This document shows positions 40,626 to 51,922 of a stretch of DNA of 64,000 nt, piece by piece. Made by a program: the position numbers and the translations under genes. Source of the stretch: Myxococcales bacterium (GTDB lineage Bacteria > Myxococcota_A > Polyangia > Haliangiales > Haliangiaceae); the NCBI GenBank assembly GCA_016720595.1, contig JADKKI010000023.1, forward strand, positions 124,001 through 188,000. The letters run 5' to 3'. The notes under the pieces are model-generated. The model made no database searches, had not been told where the DNA came from, and was given only the letters and a program-made list of their open reading frames with translations. Position 1 is the stretch's first letter. The number at the start of each line of letters is the position of its first letter.

Positions 40626-40628
40626 TAG
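39882..40628 (+). CDS. IS5-family DDE transposase
   Basis: A 248-residue transposase from ATG 39882 (GTG 39867 is an alternative). The helix-turn-helix is LTFRELAAMFKISRSQAHRI. The catalytic triad is Asp99 (WVLDGTLVP), Asp169 (VLADGGYRG) and Glu205 (RVEHAIARLK). It belongs to the DDE_Tnp_4/IS5 group. The gene ends in RDSS with a TAG that is made partly from the target site. It is divergent from the TnpB-like gene, with overlapping 5' ends, so both probably share regulation. It looks intact and active. Confidence 0.9.
   Translation: MRSTASEVLAALSRHVVDDLVRRLTTEPHRGRPWATPLRQRVIVACVALRTNLTFRELAAMFKISRSQAHRIVVDLTQRLAELLPHTIPADRRWSWVLDGTLVPTRDHSTAAKSKNYRWSCNAQVLIRRRDLRVIAVTAGGPGNRNDPVHHRGSDIEQLCRRHGRVLADGGYRGIQELVTPVFRHNRIVRDRTWRRHRKRRARVEHAIARLKDWRVLRDHRRRGRVLQATVRAVAFLHNLRAEFRDSS
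40614..40628. repeat. right inverted repeat of IS5-type element
   Basis: CGGGACAGCTCTTAG is the perfect inverse of the left end. It contains the last codons and stop of the transposase and, on the minus strand, the regenerated stop of the neighbouring lipoprotein gene. Confidence 0.9.
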
Positions 40629-41071
40629 TACGCCCAGCACTCGTCGAAATCGCAGCGTGTCACCTGGTACTCCTGCTTCGAGTCCTTGGAGATGGAGAGC
40701 TCGAGCCGCGCACTGCCGTCGTCGAGCACGAAGTCGATCGTCGCCGGAATCTGATCGAACGACACTTCGAACCTCGCGCGCGTGCAGCTATCGGCCGAGA
40801 ACTCCAGACCGCCGACCTCGACCAGCGTCCCGGCCACCCCGTTCGCGGTGAACTTGGTGGAGTCGCGGAGGGTCACGCAGTTGCTCGTGTCGGAGACGAG
40901 TTCTGTGATGGGTTCGAAGCGCGAGAGCTCCACCGCGACGACGTGGGGATCATTGTAGCCAGCGGCGACCGAGACCTCGAGGCCGCCCTCGGCCAGTGAC
41001 TGCTCGTCGCGCTCGGTACAGCCGCCAATGGTCGCCGTGAGGAACATCGCCAGGATCATCCGGTAGGTCAT
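40625..41071 (-). CDS. lipoprotein, unknown
   Basis: A 148-residue lipoprotein from ATG 41071 (MILAMFLTATIGGCTE). The soluble part is beta-rich with three Cys (TSNCVTLRD, ADSCTRARFEV, RCDFDECWAY). Its final codon Tyr and stop lie at the right end of the IS5 element. Removing the element restores TAC TAG, so the insertion changed only the stop codon (now TAA) and left the protein intact. The function is unknown. Confidence 0.65.
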   Translation of the reverse strand: MTYRMILAMFLTATIGGCTERDEQSLAEGGLEVSVAAGYNDPHVVAVELSRFEPITELVSDTSNCVTLRDSTKFTANGVAGTLVEVGGLEFSADSCTRARFEVSFDQIPATIDFVLDDGSARLELSISKDSKQEYQVTRCDFDECWAY

Positions 41072-41488
41072 GCTGCAGGAGTAGGCAATGGTCGGACCAA
41101 TGCTCCAAGTCATGGTAATCAAACAGCGTGCAGGCAGCTATTGTTGAAAACCGGTGAACCTCGGACGTCGGTTCTACCAGCAGTCCTCGCCGCGGTTCAT
41201 CCAGAGCACGCGGCGTTGAGCTGAAGTCGAACGTCGACAGCGAAGTCCAGGGTCAGTATCGATTGCCCACGACGCCTTGGTCGAGCAGGGAGTCGAGACG
41301 AATCCTGTGTTCCGTGGCGAGCGCGAGATCCGCCGCACGCCCAGCTATGACGTCGTGCTCGCTGACGTGGTCGCGATGATCGAGGGCGACCAGCGCCCGG
41401 TCGCGCGCGCGTCGAACGCGATCAGGATCTCAGAATGCCGGTACGGTGCGCGCGGTAGGACGCGATCGACCCAGATGCGCCGCGGCAT

Positions 41489-41609
41489 CTGCCAGGCGTC
41501 ACGCGGTGCAACTCGGACGGGTTCCTGACGACCGAGCGGGTTCACGCCGTGGTCGGCGGCGAATCACTCGCACCACCGGCCGCTCTTGTACTCGCTGCGC
41601 AACTCGCCA
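41489..41609. repeat. 121-bp direct repeat, copy B
   Basis: Partner of 37704-37824. In this copy the sequence is the natural 3' end of the lipoprotein gene at 41564 plus its downstream flank. The ~415 bp between this copy and the lipoprotein start at 41071 hold no gene I can support. Confidence 0.85.
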
Positions 41610-42037
41610 TACAGATCGCAGTGGACCTTGGTGCGCATTGCTTCCCGGTATGCATCCGCTTGGTCCTTCTTGAACCCCGTGCAGCCCGGGCCATAGGGGG
41701 CCTTGGCATCCATCGGACAGTTGAGCTTATCGTTCGGGCCGTGCCCTGACGTCATGCAAAACGTGACGGTCTCGAGGTCGTGTGCGTCAACCATGCACAT
41801 GATGGCGCCGGGTGACCACCCGCTGGACGTGCACCCCTCCGTGGTGACCTGGGCGGCTTGACCGGAGCGCCCCTGGAAGTTGGGAAAGCTGCTTTGCGCG
41901 GCCGACTCGAACATCTTGGCCATGGAGCTCGCCGCATCCTGGCAGGTGAGCGAGGACGTCTTCGAAGATGAGCTGCCGGCGCCTCCACACGCACCCACGA
42001 ACGTCACCAGAAGCAGGATCTTGATCATGCGCGCCAC
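41564..42037 (-). CDS. small Cys-rich lipoprotein (paralogue of 30169 gene)
   Basis: A 157-residue lipoprotein (LLLVTFVGACGG) with a Ser-rich linker. The mature domain carries CQDAASSMAKMFESAAQS, Cys pairs around TEGCTSSGW and IMCMVDAHDL, and ends in MRTKVHCDLYGELRSEYKSG. The last block resembles the end of the lipoprotein at 30169. The 3' end is duplicated as a fragment at 37704-37824. The function is unknown. Confidence 0.68.
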   Translation of the reverse strand: MARMIKILLLVTFVGACGGAGSSSSKTSSLTCQDAASSMAKMFESAAQSSFPNFQGRSGQAAQVTTEGCTSSGWSPGAIMCMVDAHDLETVTFCMTSGHGPNDKLNCPMDAKAPYGPGCTGFKKDQADAYREAMRTKVHCDLYGELRSEYKSGRWCE

Positions 42038-42096
42038 GTTACACCTTCCACCTGGTTGTTGACACGAGGCTGGTCAGAAGGGCGATCCACCTTGGC

Positions 42097-42237
42097 CCCG
42101 ACCGAGGTTGATCCAGGCCCGCTGAGAGCCGCATCGACCTGTCCGAGACTTGTCCGAGACGCTGCAGCGATCCGGAGCGTGTCCGAGATCTGTCCGACGC
42201 AGAGTCCGGGACACACCGTCAATCAACCTCGGTCGGG
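42097..42237. repeat. MITE-like element, copy 1 (141 bp)
   Basis: Bounded by a 16-bp perfect inverted repeat, CCCGACCGAGGTTGAT ... ATCAACCTCGGTCGGG. Inside are direct repeats of TGTCCGAGA (the doublet TGTCCGAGATCTGTCCGA occurs near the right end). Related copies are at 47947-48095 and 58871-58917. It has no coding capacity, so any mobility would depend on a transposase elsewhere. The stop of a minus-strand frame (ending in KQPDRG) lies in its right end. Confidence 0.75.
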
Positions 42238-42602
42238 CTGCTTGTTCGCCTGGTGCTCGAGCTTGCCGAACGTCAACGCGATCGGCGTGCCCGGAATGGG
42301 CACGCAGGACACGCTTCCCGCCGGCACAGCGCTGAATGTCCGCCCAACGCGGCGGGCATGACTGCTGCGTACGAAGTGCGCCGGATGACAGGAATCGATC
42401 TGATGTTCCGGGCGCCGCTGACCATCGCGGCGGGGGACGACATCCAGATCGAGCTCACGTACGACGACGGAGGCACCGTCATGTCGCGCGACGGTGGGAT
42501 CGGCGAGGCAGCCGGGCTGCAACGCGGGGCCTGGGAGTGTTCGCGCGCTCTGGGCCAAACGCTTCGTCAGGCGACGATCCGACATGCTCGACAACAGTTC
42601 GG
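42238..42602. other. intergenic remnant region
   Basis: About 365 bp with no supported gene. A minus-strand frame reads VPAGSVSCVPIPGTPIALTF into the MITE, like the tail of a lost gene. A plus-strand frame (MTAAYEVRRMTGIDLMF...) has coding-like codons but no start signal or homology I recognise. I treat both as remnants. Confidence 0.4.
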
Positions 42603-43505
42603 TCAGGAATGGAACTGCGGCATTGCCTCGATCCGCGCCAGAAAGTCCGCAGGTGCGTCGGCCGGGAGCGGAACGTCCGCGCGGCGAAGGCGGCGCATCC
42701 AGTCGATCGTCAACGGCTGCTCGAGATCCTCGAGTCGCACGGCTGCGGCGGTGGTCTGCCACTTCTCTCCGATCGAGGTGCCGAGTCCAACGGCCCACCC
42801 GGCGCACAGCAGCGCGATGCGTGAGGCGGTGGAGGCGGAGTACGTGAAGAGCGTGCATGCGGGTCCCGCCAGCGCACGGATCTGCGCGAAGGCGGCGACC
42901 GTCCAGAACATCGGATGCTTCCGAGGCGAGTACATGTCCCAGTAAACGATGTCGGCTCGCGCTGTCTCACGGTCGAGCTGCTCGAACACGTCGCCGTACG
43001 CGAGCCGCCAGTCCGTGCGCGCGGTCGTGTGCCGACCTTCCGCGATGAGTTTCCGTGCCGCAAGCCCGGGTTCTCCTTCGAGACCGAAGGCCTCGGGATG
43101 CTCGAGCGCAACGACCAGCGCGTCGAGGTTGCGTTCGAAGCTGACGATCTCGAGGGACGCACTGCCAGGCGCACCCGCCTCGGCGATCGACCGGGCCGCG
43201 AGCGCGATCGACCCCGCGCCCAGGCCAACGTCGAACACGGTCAGCCGGCGGTCGGCAGACGCGAGGCGATCCCGCAAGCGTGACTGCACGACGTAGAGGT
43301 CGCGGGCTTCGGCAAGCGGGCCGACACCTGGGTGCATGACCTCACCGTCTGCGGTGCAGAGCATCGCCAGGTGGCCGCTCTTGGTACGGACGACTTGATG
43401 CTCGACCGCCACTGCCAGGAACCTATCCGAGTCTATCGCACCGGTGTCGCGTCGGGCACGCCTGGTGTGGCTGCTGCCGGCTCCCTCTTGTACTCCGTCG
43501 TCCAA
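42603..43505 (-). CDS. MnmD/DUF752-like SAM-dependent methyltransferase
   Basis: A ~300-residue protein. The conserved start region GEVMHPGVGPLAEARDLYV and the SAM motif VFDVGLGAGSIALAA match MnmC-N/MnmD-type methyltransferases. The acidic SAM-binding strand is IVSFERNLDAL, and the catalytic block is DIVYWDMYSPRKHPMFWT. The role would be methylation of a modified tRNA base or a related small substrate. The start codon is uncertain: TTG 43505 opens the frame, and the family would start nearer VVRTKSGHLAML. Confidence 0.75.
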   Translation of the reverse strand: MDDGVQEGAGSSHTRRARRDTGAIDSDRFLAVAVEHQVVRTKSGHLAMLCTADGEVMHPGVGPLAEARDLYVVQSRLRDRLASADRRLTVFDVGLGAGSIALAARSIAEAGAPGSASLEIVSFERNLDALVVALEHPEAFGLEGEPGLAARKLIAEGRHTTARTDWRLAYGDVFEQLDRETARADIVYWDMYSPRKHPMFWTVAAFAQIRALAGPACTLFTYSASTASRIALLCAGWAVGLGTSIGEKWQTTAAAVRLEDLEQPLTIDWMRRLRRADVPLPADAPADFLARIEAMPQFHS

Positions 43506-43678
43506 TCCGCCGCCCGGCTCGTCAGTGTGTCCACACCGTCAAAGCGCGCATTCCCGGGCATCTCGGGACCCGTCTTTGCGTAGAAACTATTGGTTCCGTT
43601 CGCGATGAAGTACTCGCCTGTGAACACGGCACTCGTGGGGACTATAGTCGCGCTCGATCGTGCAAGCCTCGCTTGCAC
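43433..43678 (-). CDS. small frame or gene fragment, unknown
   Basis: An 81-residue frame from GTG 43678 (ANGTNSFYAKTGPEMPGNAR, then DTLTSRAADWTTEY) that overlaps the 5' end of the MnmD-like gene. It has plausible protein composition but no signal peptide or family. It may be the remnant of a longer gene, since a 3' overlap with the methyltransferase is otherwise unusual. Confidence 0.35.
   Translation of the reverse strand: MQARLARSSATIVPTSAVFTGEYFIANGTNSFYAKTGPEMPGNARFDGVDTLTSRAADWTTEYKREPAAATPGVPDATPVR
43660..43678. promoter_or_regulatory. perfect hairpin GTGCAAGC-CTC-GCTTGCAC
   Basis: An 8-bp perfect inverted repeat with a 3-nt loop, 53 bp upstream of the gene starting at 43731 and at the start of the small minus-strand frame. 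It could be an operator or an RNA hairpin. There is no U-tract, so a terminator is less likely. Confidence 0.35.
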
Positions 43679-43730
43679 AATTGCCGAGGGCGGCAGCGAT
43701 CGACGCGCGCGTTGGCACTACACTAGTGCA

Positions 43731-44270
43731 ATGAGCCTTCGAATCCTCGTCATCCTCGGTCTCCTGTTCATGTCAACAGCTGCGGTGGAGGCCGGTCCGA
43801 GCCTCAAGGATCGCGCCACGAAGTTGAAGGTGTTCCTGCCGAAAGCCCCGGCCGGGTGGTCGATGGTCGAGGAGCAGGTCATCGCCCAGGACAGCGCGAT
43901 GAGCGGGCGCGAGCTCGGCGTCGTCCGCAAGTACCGCAAGGGGAAGGCGGAGGAGGAGATCGTGATCGTTCACATCGGGATCCAGCCCAGCGGCTCGCCG
44001 CTCGACATGGCGCTCATGGTCGACGATGCGGACAAGGCAGCGAAGGCAAAGATCAACGACGTTTCGTTCGTGATCTCCGAGGTGCTCGGCCAGAAGGCGG
44101 CGAGCCGGACGTTAAAGAATCCGCTCCGTGCCCGCGACGAGCACACGGTGATCCACAAGCTCGAGAACGGCATGATGGTCAGCTACGAGGTGTGGATGCT
44201 GCCGGTGACGGCTGCGGAGCCGTTCAAGAAGAAGATCGACTACAAGAAGCTCGGCGCGTTGAAGCTCTGA
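43731..44270 (+). CDS. small secreted protein, unknown
   Basis: A 179-residue protein from ATG 43731 with a signal peptide (LVILGLLFMSTAAVEAG). The mature part begins with a helix (LKDRATKLKVFLPKAPAGW) and is followed by an alpha/beta domain with IVHIGIQPSGSPLDMALM. It contains no Cys. It is an isolated gene between the MnmD-like gene and the decayed repeat module. The ~220 bp after it hold no gene I can support. Confidence 0.62.
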   Translation: MSLRILVILGLLFMSTAAVEAGPSLKDRATKLKVFLPKAPAGWSMVEEQVIAQDSAMSGRELGVVRKYRKGKAEEEIVIVHIGIQPSGSPLDMALMVDDADKAAKAKINDVSFVISEVLGQKAASRTLKNPLRARDEHTVIHKLENGMMVSYEVWMLPVTAAEPFKKKIDYKKLGALKL

Positions 44271-44517
44271 CATGAGGTGAGCGTTCCTCGCCGGGTGCGG
44301 TCTCGACGCACCGGCTGCGCGCACCTCTCGACCGGCCTCGACCTCTCGGGTCCGGTCCCCACGGTTTCCGGCCCGACGTCCGAGGTCGTCGTCGTCGTCG
44401 GTTCGGGAATCAACGTCGACGCGAGCGGGATCGATCGCTGTCGCTCCTCCGGAGGCAGTTGGTTCCAGCGCTTTGCACAGACCGGTTCGTGGAGCTGCCA
44501 ACCCCGAGTACCGCGGG

Positions 44518-45842
44518 CTAGTTCACGAGCGCGATGAACTGCTTCTCGGTGCGGAGCGCGCGGAACAGCGGATCCTTCTTGATCTGCTTCTTGTTCGCGT
44601 TCTGCGCGTTGCGCTTGAGTGCGCGGCGCAGGAGATCGATCGCGCGCTCGGCGTCGCCGACGGCGGTGGCAAGGCCGGCGGCTTTGACGAATAGGTCCGC
44701 ATCGTCGAGCTTGTCGGTGGCATCGAGCCACACCTTGGCGTCGGCGGCGTCGACGTGGCCCTCCGCTACGTACTCCGTGAACCGGGGAAGGAGCTCCCCC
44801 GGTGGTTCGTCGCCAGCTCGCCAATGAGCGGCCCGCACGCTGAGGAGCGCCGCGGGCTGTCCGCGAGCTTCGAGATCTTGACCTGATCTCGAGGCCGCGT
44901 GCCTCCGTGTCCTCCTCGTCGGCCTGGTCGCCGGTCCACCGCGCACGCATTGCCTCGAGCGAGTCGTCGTCGAAGCGGCGTGTGTACGGACCGTAGATCT
45001 CACCGTCGTCTTTCAGCGTGCGCCGTGTGGACGCGAGGTCGGTCCATGCGTCGTGCCATGCGGTGTAGCTGTCGTCGGTCATCTCAAACGGCGTCCCATC
45101 GGCGGCGTGGAAACGTGTGCTCGAGGCGAGCTTCTCGTGACGGCCGCGGTAGCGCCGGGCGCGAGTGACGTCGAGCCATGATCCAGGACGGAGACACGAG
45201 GCCGTGCTTGGCTGGCTTGAGTTCCTCGCGCGTGAGCCGATGATCCGAGAACCAGCTCGGGATATCGAGTTGGGGGTCCACGCTGCACAACGCGGCGACG
45301 AGCGCGGCGCTGTCGATCTGGTTCCCGCTGCTGTTGAACAGCGACAGCGGCGCGAGCCACACCGCCGGTCCGAGCAAGGCCACCGGGGCGCCGGCCTTTC
45401 GACGGCTGGTCGCCAGGCCTGCCAGCGTGGCTCCGACCTCGTCGAGCGGAAACGCGATCAGCACCGGTCTCCCAGCTTCGGGGTGTAGCAGGCGAACTCC
45501 TTCGGGGGAGTTCTCGGGCGCCGTGGATGGGAGCCATCGTCGATTCGGGAACGCGCGGTAACTGCCGACGGTGTCTGTGATGACCTTGCGCGCGGCCGAC
45601 ATCGCCTTCGGCGCCGCGTGTCGTCGACTTCGTGCCCTTTGCGAGGAAGCCACGGAACACGAGCGGGCGCTTGGTCATCCTGAGTGCGAGGCTGATGCAG
45701 GCGTCGATCCTTGCCGCTCGCGGCATCGAACATCACCGTGAGCGCGCCCCATCAGTGCGGTGCGGCCCTTCATGCTGGGATTCGTTGCGAGCGTCTTGTT
45801 GACCCGTGCGGCCAGAGCCGAGGACGGAGCTTTGGATGCCAT
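44518..45842 (-). pseudogene. decayed copy of DUF3396-like gene
   Basis: The counterpart of 56282-57646. The start (ATG 45842) and stop (TAG 44518) survive, but the frame is broken at more than ten positions. Pieces are readable in different frames, for example RALKRNAQNANKKQIKKDPL, FNSSGNQIDSAALVAALCSV and SVDPQLDIPSWFSDHRL. Either an inactivated gene copy or an uncorrected noisy assembly segment. Confidence 0.8.
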
Positions 45843-45884
45843 CGCCGGGGATGATATCTGTGCCCCGGACCCAAGGCTACGAGG

Positions 45885-46530
45885 TCACGACCGCGGTCGC
45901 CCGAGGAGCAGCCGGTTCTTGGCGCTCACGTTCGCGGGAATCGCGTCGACGAACACGTCGTCGCCGCGCTCGATAAGCCACATCGTGCGCTCCTCGTCGA
46001 TCACCGCGGCAGGATCCGCGAGGCCAACGAGATCGGCACGCCGCCTCGTCCGGTGGCAGCAGGGCATGAGGGCCACGCGTCCAGCGCGGCCGCTCGACTC
46101 AGCACTGTATCGGAGAGATCGCAGGCATGGGCCGAAACGATGACGTCACCGGTGCCGAGGTGCGTCCTCGAGGCGCGCCCGCTCGGAATGACACGGCCGG
46201 CGATGTTCGGAAACGCGGCGACGACGGCGGCGGCCAGGACGGAGTTCTTCGCGGGGCGGACGTCGACCGCGGGGCCCTCGAGGGGATCGTTGCCTTGCGG
46301 CAGGAGTACCTGGGCGGGCAAGCCGTAACCGGCGCAGAGGTCCACCACGCGGACGACCGTGTCGCCTGCAAGCCGTACGGATCCGCGTGGCCTCTCACGC
46401 CTCGTGCAGCTCCTTGCGTGGCGGCAGTCAACGGCGCAGATCGCACGTCCGGTGTATCGAGCATGCCGTCGTCAGGGTAATAGCGCGCGTGCGACGGTGA
46501 CAGCTTGTTGCGTGAACCGGGACCGTGCAC
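45885..46530 (-). pseudogene. decayed copy of Methyltransf_32-type gene
   Basis: The counterpart of 57689-58357, starting at GTG 46530 and ending at TGA 45885. The frame shifts several times: the SAM region VDLCAGYGLPAQVLLPQGND is in one frame, and MPCCHRTRRRADLVGLADPA in another. The protein is not translatable as one piece. Confidence 0.8.
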
Positions 46531-46629
46531 GAGCTCTCGGGGCGACTATACGCTGCGAGCTCGGCGCCGCCGCCGTGAAGGCAGAGGCGACCATGGAGAT
46601 CTATGCCTATCCGGAGCGAAACTGAGCCG

Positions 46630-47916
46630 ATGCGGTCATGGACCCTGTACGTCACGCTGCTGGTCGCGGCATGCGCTCCGGCGCCGCCCGTTCCGGCACG
46701 CCACGCCACACCTTCGAGCGTGGCTCCGGGCAAGCCGTCGAGCCGCCCCCGTTCGAGGACACGCTTCGCTTGCTGAAGACGATGGAGTACCCCCGACGCC
46801 GAGCTCCGCGCGAAGGCGGTGCGCGCGCGGTTCGCCGCCGAGATCGGTGTCTGTCGATGGCGCGGAACCGAGGCGATGAGCGACGAAGCCTTCCAGGCGG
46901 TGGCGAGCACGGTGGCTGGCTGTTTCGCGCCTGAAGGTCGCGCGGGATCGACGGTCCACCTGTTCATCAGCGGAAGCGACGGAGGCTCTGCAAAGCATCG
47001 ACCGGCTGGTGGCGACTTTCGCGTCGGAGCTCGCCTGGCGAGCCCCCACGTTCGATCCGTCCGCGCCCATTCTGCTGAGCCAGGGGCCGTTCCAGTGCGA
47101 GCTCGATCACCTCGACCACGCCGCCACCGGGTTCTCCCGTACTGGCTCCGCGGCAAGGTCCCGGTGATGCCGCCCGGCGCGCTCGGCGATTGCTCGTCGG
47201 CATGACGTTCGATGCGACGGAACGTTCGCCACGTCGAGTCGCCGGGCAGGGCAGGAGCCCGCGGGCGGACCTTCGATCGCGCCGCCGAGCTCGTCCGACT
47301 GCCCACGCGGCCGGTGTCGGCGTGGACTGGGTCATCCCAGCAGCCCGACTGGCCCGGTGGTCGGCGCGGACCGCGGCCGAGCGGCGACGCGTGTTCGACG
47401 CGCTCGCGACATCCCTCGCCCGGATCTCCAGCACCGATCGGGTGACGGCGTGACGCTCTGGTTCACTGGCTACCCGCCGACGCCGGAGCGGAGCGCATGT
47501 TCGACGACCTGATCTCCGCGATCGTGACCAAGCAGAAGGCGGGCGGCATGCCTGGCCGCATCAGTGTCCTCGTGCCGCATGACGCCGTCGGCACGGGGCT
47601 GTACGACTACCGACACCTCGTCAACCTGGTGGGGCAGATGCGCCCCGACGCCGAGCGAAGCCAGGGAGGCGCAGTGTTCGTGCTCCTGGAAGAGCCCACC
47701 ACGGAATCCAAGAAGCGGCTGCGGATGGGCATCGAGGAGGCGCTCCGCGGCCCCGACCGCATACGGCTGCTGCGGTCCATCGTCCCGGTCATCACGTTCG
47801 ATGGCCGGTCGTGGCAGCAGCTCTCGGATGACGAGCTCTACGCGGCGGACAACTACGCCGGCCTCGGGTTCTGGCTGAGCTCCACGGAGCTGAAGCCGTC
47901 TCGGGCGAGTCGATGA
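46630..47916 (+). pseudogene. decayed copy of 58959 lipoprotein gene
   Basis: The counterpart of 58959-60269. ATG 46630 and the lipoprotein signal are intact, but one-base insertions and deletions break the frame from about 46,790 onward. The C-terminal ~140 codons are again in one frame (MFDDLISAIVTKQKAGGMPG ... STELKPSRASR). Confidence 0.8.
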
Positions 47917-47946
47917 CCGACGGCGGGACCGGCACTATTAGGAACC

Positions 47947-48095
47947 CTGACCGAGGTTGATTCTCGGACAGGGGAGAGACGTGGCGGCCTGTCCGAGACC
48001 TGTCCGAAGTGCGGAGCGGCTCCGTGTCCGAGATCTGTCCGAAGCAATCGCCAGAGCGCACCACCCGAGACCCCGTCACTCAACCCCGGAGCGGG
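47947..48095. repeat. MITE-like element, copy 2
   Basis: A diverged copy with left end CTGACCGAGGTTGATT, internal doublets TGTCCGAGACCTGTCCGA and TGTCCGAGATCTGTCCGA, and a right end degenerated to TCAACCCCGGAGCGGG. It lies only 8 bp outside the right boundary of the decayed duplication, hinting at a role in its formation. Confidence 0.65.
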
Positions 48096-48125
48096 CTACG
48101 GCAACCCCGGAGGGGGCTACGCGGC

Positions 48126-50927
<2,802 letters not shown>

Positions 50928-50960
50928 GTAGGCGACGCTAGCGCGATAAGCTCCGCCTGC

Positions 50961-51785
50961 GTGAGCGGAGTGTTGTTGGAGAGCCTGGTGGACACCCACT
51001 GGGACGCGGGGCGCGCGGCCTGGCCGACCGTCACCGTCGCGCGCGACCGCTACGGCGCGGAGCTGGCGCGCCGCCTCGGGCCCGACGCGACGGAGGACGT
51101 GCTCGCGAAGTGCTGCGGTGCGGACCTCTACCTCGCGATCGCGTGCGCCGACGGTGACACCGTCGCGATCGAGTGCCTCGACCGCGAGTTCATCGCCGAC
51201 GTGCAGCACGTCGCGCGCAAGCTGCGTGCGACGCCGGACCAGGCCGCCGAGGCGAGGTCGCAGCTGTCCCGCGTGCTGCTCGTCGACGAGCCCGGCCGTG
51301 TCGCCGGGCTGCGCGACTACGCCGGGCGCGGCAACCTGCGCGGCTACATCCGCGTCATCGTCACCCGCGACCTGATCAAGACCATCCAGCGCGGTCGCCG
51401 CGCGCCGCTCCTCGTCAGCGACGAGATCCTCGCGCGCCTCGGCACGCAGCACGATCCGGAGATCAGCGTGCTTCGCGCCCAGTATCACGGCGCTGTTCAC
51501 GAGGCGATGCGCGACGCGATCACGAAGCTAGACGACCGGACGCGCGCGCTCTTGCGCTACCAGATCGTCGACGCCTGGACGGTGGATCAGGTCGCCGATG
51601 TCTATGGCGTGCACCGCGCCACGGCGGCGCGCTGGATGGTCGCCGCGCGCGCCACGCTCGCCGAGGGCATCCGCGCCGAGCTCGCCGCTCGGCTGTCGAT
51701 CGAACCCGACGAGGTCGCTTCGATCATCCGCCTCGTGCAGAGCCGGGTCGATGTCTCGCTCGATCGCCTGCTCGGGACCGGCTGA
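50961..51785 (+). CDS. sigma-70-like regulatory protein
   Basis: A 274-residue protein from GTG 50961. A helical region (GLRDYAGRGNLRGYIRVIVTRDLIKTIQRG) resembles sigma region 2. The C-terminal part (LDDRTRALLRYQIVDAWTVDQVADVYGVHRATAARWMVAAR) is a region 4 helix-turn-helix. It is of the type found beside TPR kinases in Myxococcota. It is divergent from the kinase whose N-terminus has a zinc-binding HxxxCxxC motif, so that kinase may control this sigma-like factor. Confidence 0.75.
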   Translation: MSGVLLESLVDTHWDAGRAAWPTVTVARDRYGAELARRLGPDATEDVLAKCCGADLYLAIACADGDTVAIECLDREFIADVQHVARKLRATPDQAAEARSQLSRVLLVDEPGRVAGLRDYAGRGNLRGYIRVIVTRDLIKTIQRGRRAPLLVSDEILARLGTQHDPEISVLRAQYHGAVHEAMRDAITKLDDRTRALLRYQIVDAWTVDQVADVYGVHRATAARWMVAARATLAEGIRAELAARLSIEPDEVASIIRLVQSRVDVSLDRLLGTG

Positions 51786-51922
51786 TCCGGGTACGGACCA
51801 TCAGTGGTCGGATCGCCGTGTAGATGGCGCACATCCCCACACGGCCGCACTACCCGTAAGTGGCTGTGTTCGCGACGCAATCTTTCTGCGCGACGAAACG
51901 GCCGGCGCGGCTCCTTACCACC

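Larger units (their letters stand above)
44493..47938. repeat. 3.4-kb segmental duplication, decayed copy
   Basis: This segment aligns with 56257-60295 over nearly its whole length, with the same gene order and strands. It differs by many one- to few-base deletions and insertions plus some substitutions (for example GGCTTGTCC versus GGCTGTCC). It carries three broken genes described separately. A short unique stretch (46553-46594) is replaced in the other copy by about 540 bp holding an NTF2-like gene and a MITE end. Confidence 0.88.

Noticed and set aside
41277..41545. Short open frames on both strands between two lipoprotein genes
   Set aside because: Neither has a start signal or family; the sequence probably contains remnants and the end of the 121-bp repeat.
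44271..44517. A minus-strand frame ending before the small secreted gene (WNQLPPEER)
   Set aside because: Too short and with no start; I see nothing to support a gene here.
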